Below, one piece after another: positions 9,145 to 18,731 of a stretch of 34,013 nt of DNA. Every line of letters begins with the position of its first letter. Position 1 is the first letter of the stretch. The notes beneath the pieces were generated by a model, which saw nothing but the letters and a program-made list of their open reading frames with translations, was not told the DNA's origin and did not search any database. The stretch is from Thauera sp. (GTDB lineage: Bacteria; Pseudomonadota; Gammaproteobacteria; Burkholderiales; Rhodocyclaceae), in NCBI GenBank assembly GCA_024710965.1, contig JANJTU010000281.1, positions 1 through 34,013 of the forward strand, given 5' to 3'. The position numbers and the translations under genes are program-made.

Positions 9145-11027
9145 CGGCAAGACTCCAGGTTCGGCGCCGGCAGCGTGATGCGGAAGCAGGCGCCGCCGCC
9201 GCTGCGGCTCTCGGCGCGGAGCTCGCCGCCGAACTCGCGCACGATGTCGCGCGAGATCGCCAGGCCGAGCCCGAGCCCCTCGCCCGGCGGCTTGGTGGTG
9301 AAGAAGGGGTCGAACAGGCGCTGCATGACTTCGGGCGGCAGGCCGGGGCCGGAGTCGCTGACGGTCAGCGCCGCGGGCCATTCGGCGTCGCCCTCGATGG
9401 CGATCTCCAGGCTGCGGTCGGGCTGCCCCGCCATCGCGTCGGCGCCGTTGCCGATCAGGTTCACCAGCACCTGCTCGAGCCGGACGCGGTCGCACCAGGC
9501 GGTGGCGGTGTCCGGCACGCGATTGACGAGGGCAACCGCGGCGGCGCGCAGCTTGGGGTCGACCAGCAGCAGCGCATTGCGCACCGACGCCGCCAGATTC
9601 ACCCGGCTCGGCATGGCCGGCGACTTGCGCGCGAAACTGCGCAGCGGGGTGATGATCGCCCCCATCTGGTCGGCCAGCCGGGTGACGAGTTCGAGGTTGC
9701 TGCCCGCCTTGTCCGGCGCGCCGCGGCGCAGGTACTCGGCGGCGTTGCCCGACAGCGTGCGGATGGCGCCGAGCGGCTGGGTGAGCTCGTGGGTGATGCC
9801 GGTGGCGAGCTGGCCGAGGACGGCGAGCTTGCCCGCCTGCACGAGCTCGTCCTGGGCGTCGCGCAGCGTCTTCTCCGCCGCCTCGCGCTCGGCGACCTCG
9901 CGCCGCAGGCGCGCATTGGTGTCCGACAGGTCCTGCGTGCGCCGCAGCACGGTCGCCTCCAGTTCGAGGTTGGCGCGCTCGAGCATGGCCTGGGTCTCCA
10001 GGCGCTGGCGCAGGATGCGCCGGCGCTGCGCGATATAGACCATCAGCATCAGCAGCAGGCCACTAGCGGTGGCCGCCAGCGCGGCGTGGGCAAGCGCCTG
10101 ACGGTGCACTGCCGACAGTTCGGGGAACAGCACCAGCCACCAGCCGACGCGCTCCAGCGGCCGGCCCCCGACCAGGTGCTCGGGCGCGGCGCGCCCGGCG
10201 CCGGCGAAGCCCGCCGGGCGCGCCGCGGGCAGGCGCAGCGTGGTCGCGTCGTCGATCGCGCGAACGGCCATCGGCACCGGAAACGGGCGGATCTCGCGCG
10301 CGTCGTAGAGCCGGCTGCGCGCCGCGTCGATGCGCGCCGCCGCGCTCAGCGGTTCGAGCGCGGTGTAGCGCCAGGCGGCGACCGGGCTCATGATGACGAC
10401 GCCGTTGCTGTCGGCGATGAGGGCGGGCTCGGTGAGCGCACCGAGGGCCTCGTCGAGCTCGCCGAGGCCGATCTTGACCACGGTGACGCCGACGACGACC
10501 CCGCCGTCGCGTACCGGGCGGGAGACGTAGTAGCCCGGCTCGCCCTCGGCGGTGCCGACGGCGAAATGACGCCCCGTCAGCCCGCCCAGCGCCCAGCGAA
10601 AGTAGGTGCGGAAGGACAGGTCCTTGCCGATGAGGCTTTGCCGCTCCTGCCAGTTGCTCGCGGCGACGACGACGCCATGCTCGTCGAGCACATAGACCGA
10701 GATCGCGCCGACCTGGCGGTTGAGCTCGTCGAGATAGGCGTTCACGCGCGCCGCCACGTCGGCGCCGGCCGGCGCCCGCAGCAGCGCCTGCACGTCGGGA
10801 TTGAGCTCGACCGTCGCCGGGATGTGCTCGAGGCGCATGATGATGCCGTCGACCGCCGAGGCGAAGAGCTCGAGGCGGTGATCCGCATCCGTGCGCGCCG
10901 CCTCCATGCCGCGGAACACGCTCAGGCGGTAGGCCGGCAGCGCAATGAGGACGACGAGCAGGATCGCGGCGACGGGGCGAACCCACCGCCACAGCGCATG
11001 CCGCGCGCCCACACCGTTGCCGATCAT
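9141..11027 (-). CDS. Membrane sensor histidine kinase, DctB-like
   Basis: The 628-residue product has TM1 (about 17-38), a periplasmic double-PAS/Cache-like sensor domain (about 40-305, including SVYVLDEHGVVVAASNW and the later YYVSRPVRDGG), TM2 (about 311-333) and a coiled-coil linker. The catalytic part has the H-box His413 in THELTQPLGAI, an N-box NLIGNGADAM, G1 SDSGPGLP and G2 GEGLGLGLAIS. Length and layout match DctB, the C4-dicarboxylate sensor. The partner transporter here is TAXI-type rather than DctPQM, so the ligand may differ. The ATG at 11027 follows a G-rich GAGGGG site; longer in-frame extensions have no membrane or domain features. Confidence 0.93.
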
Positions 11028-11400
11028 CGCCCCCCCTCGCGGACGGCCGGCACGCCGCGCCGGGCCGCCGGGCGTCGACGGCGCGACGGCCCGCTCGCCG
11101 CCCTGCTCGCGACGCGCATCGCCTTCATCCGCCCTCCAAGCCCTCGTCCCAAAGCCGCGCCTTCCCGCCCGATCGTGTCGCCCGCCGCCGCACCCGCAGC
11201 GCCGACGCTGTCCGCCGGCCGCCATGTCGCGGCAGCGTGGCGCGGCAGTATAGCCGAGGGCTTGCCGCATCGCGGGGCGCCGGCGGCCTGGCTCAGCCCC
11301 CCTGCCGGCCACCGGGATCCGCTTGCGCTTGTCACGCCGGCCATGGCCGGGCAAGAATGCCGCCTCGCGTCAATCCATGCGCCGCCGCGCCTCCCAGCCC
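11028..11400. other. 373-bp divergent intergenic region
   Basis: It lies between the minus-strand sensor kinase and the plus-strand DUF3422 gene. No convincing gene is present, although open frames run through it because of the high GC content. The only structured element noticed is a possible promoter with an internal palindrome near the DUF3422 gene (11329-11358). No clear promoter for the kinase was seen. Confidence 0.6.
11329..11358 (+). promoter_or_regulatory. Possible sigma-70 promoter of the DUF3422 gene with a 14-bp palindrome in its spacer
   Basis: A TTGTCA box (11329-11334) and an AAGAAT box (11353-11358) are 18 bp apart. The spacer contains a perfect 14-bp palindrome, CCGGCCATGGCCGG (11337-11350), which could be an operator or chance in GC-rich DNA. 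The -10 match is weak. Confidence 0.35.
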
Positions 11401-12693
11401 ATGTCCCTGTTCGAACCGCACCCCCTGCGCCAGGCGCTCAACGACGAGGTGCATGCCCGCCCGCCGGTGCCGCTCGAGACCCCGGAGTACGTCACCTACC
11501 TCGCCTTCCTGCACAGCAACGGCAGCGCCGGGCGCGAGCCCGCCCACCTGTGTGCGCTCGCCGAGCAGCTCGGGCTGGCCGCACCGGACACCGCGAGCGG
11601 CCACCTGTTCCTCGACGCCGGCAGCTTTCGCCTGAAGTGGGAGCGGCACAACGAGTTCTCCAGCTACACCTTCTTCCGCCGCATCGCGGCCGACGACGCG
11701 GCCGACGAGCACGCGCTGCTCAGCGTGCCCGCGGCCTGGCGCAAGGACATCCCCGGCCAGCTCATCGCCGCCACCCACATCGAACTGCGCGGCGTGCGCG
11801 AAGTGCCGCCCGACACCGTCATGATGCAGGTGTCGCCGCGCGGCAAGACCCTGGTCGCCGCCCAGGTGGCCGACGGCGCGGGCTGGGTGTTCACCGACTT
11901 CCACATCCACGACGGCTTCTCGCGCTTCCTGCTGGTGGATGCCGGCCTCACCCCGCGCCAGGCCGGGCGCATGGTGCAGCGCCTGGTCGAGATCGAGACC
12001 TACCGCGTGATGGCGCTGCTCGCCTTCCCGGTGGCGAAGGAGGTCGGCCGCCTGCTGTCGCGCGCCGAGGACCAGCTCGCCGACCTGATGGACGGCCTCG
12101 GCCAGGCACGCAGCACCGAGGACGACCGCGCGATGCTCGGCCGCCTGACCCGGCTCGCGGCCGAGGTCGAGCGCTCGGTGGCGCGCACCACCTTCCGCTT
12201 CGGCGCCGCCGCCGCCTACTACCGCCTCGTCCAGCAGCGCATCGACGAGTTGCGCGAACTGCGCCTGGCGGGCTTCCCCACCGTGCGCGAGTTCATGGAG
12301 CGCCGGCTCGCGCCGGCGATCAACACCTGCGCCACCATCGCGCGCCGCCAGGAAGACCTCTCCGGGCGCATCGCGCGCAATTCGCAGCTGCTGCGCACCC
12401 GCGTCGACATCGAGCTCGAGCGCCAGAACCAGGAGCTGCTGGCGCAGATGAACCGGCGCGCCAAGATCCAGCTGCACCTGCAGGAGACGGTCGAAGGCCT
12501 GTCGGTGGTCGCGATCACGTACTACGCCTCGCAGCTGGTGAACTACATGGCCAAGGGTGGCAAGGCCTACATCGCCCCGGCCACACCCGAGATCGTCACC
12601 GCGGTCTCCATCCCCGTCATCGCGGTCCTCGTCGGCCTCGGCCTGAGGCGCATGCGCAAGGCGCTCGCCGCCGAGGACGGCGGCGGCCACTGA
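11401..12693 (+). CDS. DUF3422 family membrane-anchored protein
   Basis: The 430-residue product begins MSLFEPHPLRQALNDEVHARPP, the typical opening of DUF3422 proteins, which decides the start at 11401. An in-frame ATG at 11377 is possible, and neither has a strong ribosome site. Most of the protein is soluble. A helical, probably coiled segment (about 320-380, ELERQNQELLAQMNRRAK) leads to two hydrophobic segments at the C-terminus (VVAITYYASQLVNYM and VSIPVIAVLVGLGL). This suggests a large cytoplasmic domain anchored by a C-terminal hairpin, loosely like CorA topology. The function of the family is unknown. It stands between a divergent kinase gene and purC and appears to be a single-gene unit. 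Confidence 0.88.
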   Translation: MSLFEPHPLRQALNDEVHARPPVPLETPEYVTYLAFLHSNGSAGREPAHLCALAEQLGLAAPDTASGHLFLDAGSFRLKWERHNEFSSYTFFRRIAADDAADEHALLSVPAAWRKDIPGQLIAATHIELRGVREVPPDTVMMQVSPRGKTLVAAQVADGAGWVFTDFHIHDGFSRFLLVDAGLTPRQAGRMVQRLVEIETYRVMALLAFPVAKEVGRLLSRAEDQLADLMDGLGQARSTEDDRAMLGRLTRLAAEVERSVARTTFRFGAAAAYYRLVQQRIDELRELRLAGFPTVREFMERRLAPAINTCATIARRQEDLSGRIARNSQLLRTRVDIELERQNQELLAQMNRRAKIQLHLQETVEGLSVVAITYYASQLVNYMAKGGKAYIAPATPEIVTAVSIPVIAVLVGLGLRRMRKALAAEDGGGH

Positions 12694-12812
12694 CCCCCCG
12701 GCCGCCGCTTCGCCACCGTCCGCCACGACCGCCTGCGCGGCGTGCCGGCGGCCCGCCGCTGCCTCGCTGCGGCCGGCGCCACGCCGCGCAGCGGCGTACC
12801 GCCTTACTCCCC

Positions 12813-12818
12813 TATAAT
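12813..12818 (+). promoter_or_regulatory. Candidate -10 element of the purC promoter
   Basis: A perfect TATAAT lies 32 nt before the purC GTG, in one of the few AT-containing stretches of the gap. I could not find a good -35 box at 16-18 bp, so the promoter may depend on an activator or on other contacts. Confidence 0.5.
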
Positions 12819-12849
12819 CGCGTTTTGCCCAGAACCAGAGGCCTGCCCC

Positions 12850-13785
12850 GTGGCTACCCCGCTTTTCGAAACCAGCATCAAGAGCCTGCCGCTGCTCGGT
12901 CGCGGCAAGGTGCGCGACATCTACGCCATCGACGACGACAAGCTGCTGATCGTCACCAGCGACCGCCTGTCGGCCTTCGACGTGATCCTGCCCGACCCGA
13001 TTCCTGACAAGGGCCGCGTGCTGGTGGCGATGGCCAACTTCTGGTTCGCCAAGCTCGGCCACATCATCCCCAACCAGCTCACCGGCATCGACCCGGAATC
13101 GGTCGTCGCCGCCGACGAGCGCGACCAGGTGCGCGGCCGCGCGCTGGTGGTCAAGCGCCTGAAGCCGCTGCCGATCGAGGCCGTGGTGCGCGGCTACGTG
13201 ATCGGCTCGGGCTGGAAGGACTACCAGGCCACCGGCGCGATCTGCGGCATCGCGCTGCCGGCCGGCCTCGCGCAGGCGGCAAAGCTGCCGGCGCCGATCT
13301 TCACCCCCTCGTCCAAGGCCGAGGCCGGCGAGCACGACGAGAACATCTCCTTCGCCCAGGCGCAGGCGCGCTGCGACGCGCTGCTCGCCGCTGCGCTCGC
13401 CGGCACCGGCAAGACCGGCGCCGGCCTCGCCGAGGAAGCGCGCGCCGCGGCGATCGCGCTGTATTACGATGCGGCCGACTACGCCGCCGGGCGCGGCATC
13501 CTGATCGCCGACACCAAGTTCGAGTTCGGCATCGACGCCGCCGGCACGCTGCACCTGATCGACGAGGCGCTCACGCCCGACTCGTCGCGCTTCTGGCCCG
13601 CCGACAGCTACCGCGAAGGCATCAGCCCGCCCTCCTTCGACAAGCAGTACGTGCGCGACTACCTCGAGACGCTCGACTGGAACAAGACCGCGCCCGGCCC
13701 GGCGCTGCCCGCCGACGTCATCGAGCACACCGCGGCCAAGTACCGCGAGGCCTACGAGCGGCTGACCGGGCAGCATCTGGCCTGA
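12850..13785 (+). CDS. purC: Phosphoribosylaminoimidazole-succinocarboxamide synthase (SAICAR synthetase)
   Basis: The 311-residue enzyme joins aspartate to CAIR using ATP in de novo purine synthesis. Clear family motifs are [12 protein letters not shown] near the N-terminus (nucleotide site), [25 protein letters not shown], and the late [14 protein letters not shown] with [14 protein letters not shown]. The length and extra C-terminal region match the longer, yeast-Ade1-like PurC found in many proteobacteria. The start is a GTG at 12850 ([14 protein letters not shown]), preceded by AGAGG; an upstream in-frame ATG at 12742 runs through the promoter and is rejected. It is probably monocistronic, with a TATAAT just upstream. 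Confidence 0.97.
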   Translation: MATPLFETSIKSLPLLGRGKVRDIYAIDDDKLLIVTSDRLSAFDVILPDPIPDKGRVLVAMANFWFAKLGHIIPNQLTGIDPESVVAADERDQVRGRALVVKRLKPLPIEAVVRGYVIGSGWKDYQATGAICGIALPAGLAQAAKLPAPIFTPSSKAEAGEHDENISFAQAQARCDALLAAALAGTGKTGAGLAEEARAAAIALYYDAADYAAGRGILIADTKFEFGIDAAGTLHLIDEALTPDSSRFWPADSYREGISPPSFDKQYVRDYLETLDWNKTAPGPALPADVIEHTAAKYREAYERLTGQHLA

Positions 13786-13913
13786 GCCAGCGCGAGGCCG
13801 GCCCGCGCCTGAGGCGGCGCGGCCCGCGTGGCGGCCCCGTCCGCGCGCCGGGCCCGCCGCACCGACAACAAGGAAGAGGCGCCGCCGAGGCGCCCGCCCT
13901 GGGGGGAAACGCC

Positions 13914-15185
13914 ATGCAAGTGCCCGCCTCCGGCCGCATGCTGGCGATGGCCGTCGTCATCGCCGCCTACGTGCTGTCCTTCTTCCACCGCTTTGCGCCC
14001 GCCGGGATCGCGCAGGACCTCGCCGCCGCCTTCCACACCAGCGCCGCCTCGCTCGGCGTGCTGGCGGCGACCTACTTCTATGTCTACACCCTGATGCAGG
14101 TGCCGACCGGCATCCTCGTCGACACCCTCGGCCCGCGCCGCATCCTGCTGCTGGGCGGGCTGGTGGCGGCGGCCGGCAGCGCCCTGTTCGGCCTGGCGCC
14201 GGACCTGGACACGGCGCTGATCGGCCGCACCCTGGTCGGGCTGGGCGTGTCGGTGGTGTTCATCGCGATGCTCAAGCTGATCGCGCGGTGCTTCGACGAG
14301 CGCCGCTGCGCCACCCTGGTGGGGCTGTCGATGCTGCTCGGCAACCTCGGCTCGGTGCTGGCGGGCACGCCGCTCGCGGCGGTGGCGCAGGTGACCTCGT
14401 GGCGCGGCGTGTTCCTCGGCGCGGCGGTGCTGTCGACGCTGCTCGCCGTGGCGTGCTGGTTCTTCATCCGCGAGCGGCGCGCGGCCGATGCGCCCGCGCC
14501 GCGCTTCGACCGCACCGTGGTGCTCGGCGGCCTGAGCGGCGTGCTGAAGAACCGCGCCACCTGGCCGGCGGTGTGCGTGAACTTCGGCATCGGCGGCAGC
14601 TTCTTCGCCTTCGCCGGGCTGTGGGCGACGCCCTACCTGGTGCAGGTGCACGGGCTCAGCCGGGTCGAGGCCGCCAGCCACCTGTCGCTCTACTTCGCCG
14701 GCTTCGCCGTCGGCTGCTTCGCCATCGGCAGCCTGTCCGACCGCCTCGGCCGACGCAAGCCGGTGCTGATGGCGGGCACCGCGCTCTACTGCGCGCTGTG
14801 GCTGGTGTGGCTGTCCGCGCTGCGGATGCCGCTCGCCGCCTCGTTCGCGCTCTTTGCCCTGATGGGCCTGGCGACGGCGAGCTTTTCGCTGACCTGGGCC
14901 TGCGCCAAGGAGGTCAATCCGCCCCAGCTTTCGGGCATGAGCACCAGCGTCACCAACATGGGCGGCTTTCTCGCCGCCGCGCTGCTGCAGCCCGCGGTCG
15001 GGGCGCTGATGGACGCAGGCTGGGACGGCGCGATCGTCGACGGCGTGCGCCTGTACTCGGTCACCACCTTCCGCCTCGGCATCGGCCTGCTCGCAGCGGC
15101 AAGCCTGTTCGGTGCGCTGTCCACCTGCTTCCTGCGCGAGACCGGGTGCCGCAACATCTGGCGCCCGGCAACGGCATCGGCCTGA
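13914..15185 (+). CDS. Major facilitator superfamily (MFS) transporter
   Basis: The 423-residue protein has about 12 hydrophobic segments in two halves. The MFS loop signature appears as GILVDTLGPRRIL between TM2 and TM3 and again as GSLSDRLGRRKPV between TM8 and TM9. Soluble linkers around 185-205 (RERRAADAPAPRFDR) mark the central loop. The ATG at 13914 follows GGGGGG. It is an inner-membrane secondary transporter; the substrate cannot be assigned, and similar proteins are usually annotated only as MFS. It follows purC by 128 nt without a visible terminator, so partial read-through from purC is possible. A hairpin terminator closes it at 15255-15299. Confidence 0.93.
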   Translation: MQVPASGRMLAMAVVIAAYVLSFFHRFAPAGIAQDLAAAFHTSAASLGVLAATYFYVYTLMQVPTGILVDTLGPRRILLLGGLVAAAGSALFGLAPDLDTALIGRTLVGLGVSVVFIAMLKLIARCFDERRCATLVGLSMLLGNLGSVLAGTPLAAVAQVTSWRGVFLGAAVLSTLLAVACWFFIRERRAADAPAPRFDRTVVLGGLSGVLKNRATWPAVCVNFGIGGSFFAFAGLWATPYLVQVHGLSRVEAASHLSLYFAGFAVGCFAIGSLSDRLGRRKPVLMAGTALYCALWLVWLSALRMPLAASFALFALMGLATASFSLTWACAKEVNPPQLSGMSTSVTNMGGFLAAALLQPAVGALMDAGWDGAIVDGVRLYSVTTFRLGIGLLAAASLFGALSTCFLRETGCRNIWRPATASA

Positions 15186-15254
15186 ACGACGCCGGCGCGC
15201 GCAACACGAACAAATCGCATTCGCGAACTCGGGCGGACTGTCCTAATCTAAAAG

Positions 15255-15299
15255 GCGACTGCGGCTGCCTCACGTCCTGGCAGCGCAGCGCTTTTTTTT
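15255..15299 (+). terminator. Intrinsic terminator after the MFS gene
   Basis: The left arm (15255-15269) and right arm (15279-15291) form a 13-bp GC-rich stem with two single-base bulges, followed at once by eight T residues (15292-15299). It ends only 28 nt before the DUF2189 start, so that gene either has its promoter inside this structure or depends on read-through. Confidence 0.8.
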
Positions 15300-15327
15300 C
15301 GAACCGACGTCACCCCCGGAGGTTGCC

Positions 15328-16101
15328 ATGGACAAGCCATTCCACTCGCTGGATCAGCACTTCCACCTGCCTCACGTGCGCGCGGTCGCCCCCGCCCGTC
15401 CGTTGCAGTGGCTGCGCACGGGCTGGGCGGACATGCGCGACAACCTCGGCGCCAGCCTGGCCTACGGTGCCATCCTCGCCGCGGTCGGCTACCTGATCCT
15501 GTCCTATGCCGCCGACCTGCCCTATCTCTTCACCGCGGCGATTTCGGGCTTCTTCCTCGTCGGCCCGCTCGCCGCCGCGGGCCTGTACGAGATCTCGCGC
15601 CGCCACGAGGCCGGCGAGCCCGCCTCGTTCATGAGCTCGCTGCGCGGGCTGCGCCGCCACGGCGACAACCTGATGTACTTCGGCGCCTTCCTCGCGATCG
15701 CGCTGATCGGCTGGGAGCGCATCTCGGCGATCCTGTTCGCCCTCTTCTATCCGGGCAACGTGCCGCAGTTGTCGAACCTGGTCAGCGAGATCCTGTTCTC
15801 GGGCGACTACGTGCACTTCGTCGTCGCCTACCTGGTGATCGGCGCCGCGCTCGCCGCGGTCGTGTTCGCGCTGTCGGTGATCGCCATCCCGATGCTGATG
15901 GACCGCGACACCGACGCCATCACCGCGGCGATGACGAGCATGCGCGCGGTGGGCGTCAATCTCGGCGCGATGGCGGTGTGGGCCGCATTGATCGTGGCGC
16001 TGGTGGTGATCGGCTTCGCGACGATGATGGTCGGCATGGTGGTGCTGCTGCCGCTGCTCGGCCACGCGACCTGGCACGCCTATCGCGACATGATCCGCTG
16101 A
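15328..16101 (+). CDS. DUF2189 family integral membrane protein
   Basis: The 257-residue protein has a short polar N-terminus followed by about six hydrophobic segments (starting at ASLAYGAILAAVGYLIL). The conserved LQWLRTGWADMRDN segment before TM1 and the closing LPLLGHATWHAYRDM are typical of DUF2189, a betaproteobacterial and alphaproteobacterial inner-membrane family of unknown role. The ATG at 15328 has a good GGAGG site seven bases upstream. It is flanked by terminators on both sides and so is probably transcribed alone. No partner gene hints at function. Confidence 0.9.
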   Translation: MDKPFHSLDQHFHLPHVRAVAPARPLQWLRTGWADMRDNLGASLAYGAILAAVGYLILSYAADLPYLFTAAISGFFLVGPLAAAGLYEISRRHEAGEPASFMSSLRGLRRHGDNLMYFGAFLAIALIGWERISAILFALFYPGNVPQLSNLVSEILFSGDYVHFVVAYLVIGAALAAVVFALSVIAIPMLMDRDTDAITAAMTSMRAVGVNLGAMAVWAALIVALVVIGFATMMVGMVVLLPLLGHATWHAYRDMIR

Positions 16102-16106
16102 GCGGC

Positions 16107-16127
16107 GGCGATCGCCCTGCGATCGCC
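16107..16127 (+). other. 8-bp perfect hairpin after the DUF2189 gene
   Basis: GGCGATCG and CGATCGCC pair around a five-base loop. It contains two copies of the octamer GCGATCGC and lies 18 nt before the stronger terminator stem. It may help termination or protect the mRNA end. Confidence 0.5.
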
Positions 16128-16144
16128 CCACGATTGGCTTTTCC

Positions 16145-16179
16145 GGCGGGCGCCGATAGCGGCGCCCGCCTTGTTTTTT
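16145..16179 (+). terminator. Intrinsic terminator after the DUF2189 gene
   Basis: A perfect 11-bp GC stem (16145-16155 with 16160-16170) and a four-base loop are followed by TTGTTTTTT. This is the strongest terminator in the window. Confidence 0.93.
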
Positions 16180-16224
16180 GCGGCACAATAGCCCGCAGCT
16201 CAACCCCCGAGGCCCTCCCCCGCC

Positions 16225-18309
16225 ATGCAGAACACCCCTGCCACCAACCCGCTGCTCGACTTCTCCGGCCTGCCCCGCTTCGCCGACATTCGCCCCGAAC
16301 ACGTCGCCCCCGCCATCCGCAGCCTGCTCGACGAGAACCGCGCGCTGATCGAGCGCCTCACCGCCGAGCCGGCGACGCCGAGCTGGGAGACTTTCGTCGT
16401 GCCGATGGAGGAAGCCGGCGAGCGCCTCGGCCGCGCCTGGGGCGTGGTCGGCCACCTGCACAGCGTGCTCGACCTGCCGCCCTGGCGCGAGGCCTACAAC
16501 GCGATGCTGCCCGAGGTCTCGCGCTTCTACGCCGAGGTCGGACAGAACCTCGCCCTGTTCCACAAGTACAAGGCGCTGCACGACGGCGCCGAGTTCGCCA
16601 CCCTGTCGCCGGTGCGCCAGCGCATCCTCGAGCACGAGCTGCGCGACTTCCGCCTGTCGGGTGCCGAACTGGCGGACGAACTCAAGCCCCGCTTCCAGGA
16701 CATCCAGGAAGAACAGAGCCAGCTCGCGGCGAAGTTCTCCGAGAACCTGCTCGACGCCACCAACGCCCACGCGGAGTGGGTCACCGACGCGGCCGGCCTG
16801 GCCGGCCTGCCGGACGACGCGAGGGAAGCCGCGCGCGCCGCGGCCGAGGCCGAGGGCGAGCCGGGCTGGAAGTTCAGCCTGCAGATGCCCTCCTACCTGC
16901 CGGTGATGCAGTACGCCGACGACCGCGCGCTGCGCGAGCGCATGGACCGCGCCTACGCCACGCGCGCCTCCGAGCAGGGCCGCCCGGAGTGGGACAACGG
17001 CCCGCTGATCGGCCGCATCCTCGCGCTGCGCGACGAGGAGGCGCGCATGCTCGGCTACCGCAACTTCGCCGAAGTGTCGCTGGTGCCGAAGATGGCCGAC
17101 ACCCCCGCACAGGTGCTCGGCTTCCTGCGCGAGCTCGCGGCGAAGGCCAAGCCCTACGCCGAGCGCGACCTCGCCGAGCTGAAGGCCTTCGCCCGCAACG
17201 AGCTCGGCCTCGATGCGCTCGAGCCGTGGGACATCGCCTACGCCTCGGAGAAGCTGCGCCAGCAGCGCTACGCCTATTCCGACCAGGAGGTGAAGCAGTA
17301 CTTCCCCGAGCACCGCGTGCTCGACGGCCTGTTCGGCGTCATCCGCACGCTCTACGGCGTCGACATCCTGCCCGACCTGGCGCCGAGCTGGGACGCCGAC
17401 GTGCGCTTCTTCCGCATCGAGAAGGACGGCGCGACGGGCAAGGAACTGGTCGGCCACTTCTACCTCGACCTCCACGCCCGCGCCACCAAGCGCGGCGGCG
17501 CCTGGATGGACTCGGCGCGCAGCCGGCACCGCAGCGCGCACGGCACCGAGACGCCGGTCGCCTACCTGGTGTGCAACTTCCCCGGGCCGGTCGCCGGCAA
17601 GCCCGCCACCTTCACCCACGACGACGTGCTGACGCTGTTCCACGAGTGCGGCCACGGCCTGCACCACCTGCTGACGCAGGTCGACGAGCTGGCGGTGTCG
17701 GGCATCAACGGCGTCGAATGGGACGCGGTCGAGCTGCCGAGCCAGTTCATGGAGAACTTCTGCTGGGAATGGGACGTGCTGTCGGGCATGACCGCCCACG
17801 TCGACACCGGCGAGGCGCTGCCGCGCGCGCTGTACGACAAGATGATCGCGGCGAAGAACTTCCAGAGCGGCATGCAGACCGTGCGCCAGCTCGAGTTCTC
17901 GCTGTTCGACCTGCGCCTGCACAGCGAGGTCGACGCCGCGGCCGGCCCGGTGCCGATCGAGCGCGTGCTGGCGCTGCTCGACGAGGTGCGGCGCGAGGTT
18001 GCGGTGCTGATCCCGCCCGCCTGGCACCGCTTCCCGCACAGCTTCTCGCACATCTTCGCCGGCGGCTACGGCGCGGGCTACTACAGCTACAAGTGGGCCG
18101 AGGTGCTGTCGGCCGACGCCTTCGAGGCCTTCGAGGAAGCCGGCGCGGGCAAGGGCAGTCTGCTCGACGCCGAAACGGGCGCGCGCTTCTGGCGCGAGAT
18201 CCTCGCGGTCGGCGGCAGCCGCCCGGCGCTCGAGTCGTTCAAGGCCTTCCGCGGCCGCGAACCGCGCGTCGACGCCCTGCTGCGGCACAACGGCATGGTC
18301 AGCGCGTAA
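16225..18309 (+). CDS. prlC: Oligopeptidase A (M3 family zinc metallopeptidase)
   Basis: The 694-residue cytoplasmic peptidase has the zinc motif HECGH with His473, Glu474 and His477. The third ligand is Glu503 in AVELPSQFMENF. The C-terminal FAGGYGAGYYSYKWAEVL loop, which shapes the substrate site in M3 enzymes, is present. Length and the opening NPLLDFSGLPRFADIRPEHV fit oligopeptidase A (PrlC/OpdA), which cleaves short peptides, including signal-peptide fragments, as they are recycled. The gene starts 46 nt after a strong terminator and so needs its own promoter, which I could not identify. It converges with the exopolysaccharide locus downstream. Confidence 0.96.
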   Translation: MQNTPATNPLLDFSGLPRFADIRPEHVAPAIRSLLDENRALIERLTAEPATPSWETFVVPMEEAGERLGRAWGVVGHLHSVLDLPPWREAYNAMLPEVSRFYAEVGQNLALFHKYKALHDGAEFATLSPVRQRILEHELRDFRLSGAELADELKPRFQDIQEEQSQLAAKFSENLLDATNAHAEWVTDAAGLAGLPDDAREAARAAAEAEGEPGWKFSLQMPSYLPVMQYADDRALRERMDRAYATRASEQGRPEWDNGPLIGRILALRDEEARMLGYRNFAEVSLVPKMADTPAQVLGFLRELAAKAKPYAERDLAELKAFARNELGLDALEPWDIAYASEKLRQQRYAYSDQEVKQYFPEHRVLDGLFGVIRTLYGVDILPDLAPSWDADVRFFRIEKDGATGKELVGHFYLDLHARATKRGGAWMDSARSRHRSAHGTETPVAYLVCNFPGPVAGKPATFTHDDVLTLFHECGHGLHHLLTQVDELAVSGINGVEWDAVELPSQFMENFCWEWDVLSGMTAHVDTGEALPRALYDKMIAAKNFQSGMQTVRQLEFSLFDLRLHSEVDAAAGPVPIERVLALLDEVRREVAVLIPPAWHRFPHSFSHIFAGGYGAGYYSYKWAEVLSADAFEAFEEAGAGKGSLLDAETGARFWREILAVGGSRPALESFKAFRGREPRVDALLRHNGMVSA

Positions 18310-18393
18310 GGCAGCAAGCGCGGCAGGCGGCGCGCCACGGCCACCCCGCACGCCGGCCAGGCTGGCCAGGGCGGCAGCCGCGCCGCCGGCGGC

Positions 18394-18573
18394 TCAGGAA
18401 TCGATTGCGAAGCGCTCCAGCACCCGCAGTTGAACGGAGGTCGGCACCCCGCGCTCGGTCATGTTCATCCGCGCGTTGGCATGGTCGCCGCCCATGGCGA
18501 GGTACTGGACGATGGTCTCGACGTACTGTCGCATCGCCCAGTCAACCCGTCTCTCGGCTCCTTCGTACGCCAT
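18394..18573 (-). CDS. Small protein of unknown function (59 residues)
   Basis: The ATG at 18573 is preceded by a near-perfect AAGGAGGT at ideal spacing, which is the main reason to call a gene here. The product starts MAYEGAERRVDWAMRQYVET and is soluble, probably helical, with no signal peptide or membrane segment. I do not recognise the family. An in-frame ATG at 18633 would give 79 residues but has no comparable ribosome site. It lies 158 nt downstream of the nucleotidyltransferase gene in the same direction. The gap includes an AT-richer stretch and a TTGACG box (about 18636-18641) without a good -10, so it may be a separate unit rather than part of the sugar operon. Confidence 0.72.
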   Translation of the reverse strand: MAYEGAERRVDWAMRQYVETIVQYLAMGGDHANARMNMTERGVPTSVQLRVLERFAIDS

Positions 18574-18731
18574 GGCGACCTCCTTCAGGCACGGACCGAC
18601 TCCCTCGCAGTTCGAATGCAATATCTGCGCCATGTCGTCAATCGGGCGCAAACACGCGCCTTGCGCCGGCGCGTCGCCGAACTTCACCCCAAGATGGGCA
18701 TGGAGTGTAAAAAGTTCCGGCACCGCCGCCT

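Noticed and set aside
11332-13776. An 814-codon open frame on the minus strand
   Set aside because: It is antisense to the DUF3422 and purC genes and has shadow-frame composition with no recognisable domain.
16171-16190. A promoter for prlC built from TTGTTT and ACAATA
   Set aside because: The boxes are only 8 bp apart, and the TTGTTT is the T-tract of the terminator.
15310-18351. A 1013-codon open frame on the minus strand
   Set aside because: It is antisense to the DUF2189 and prlC genes and crosses a strong terminator. The intact HECGH peptidase on the plus strand explains the region.
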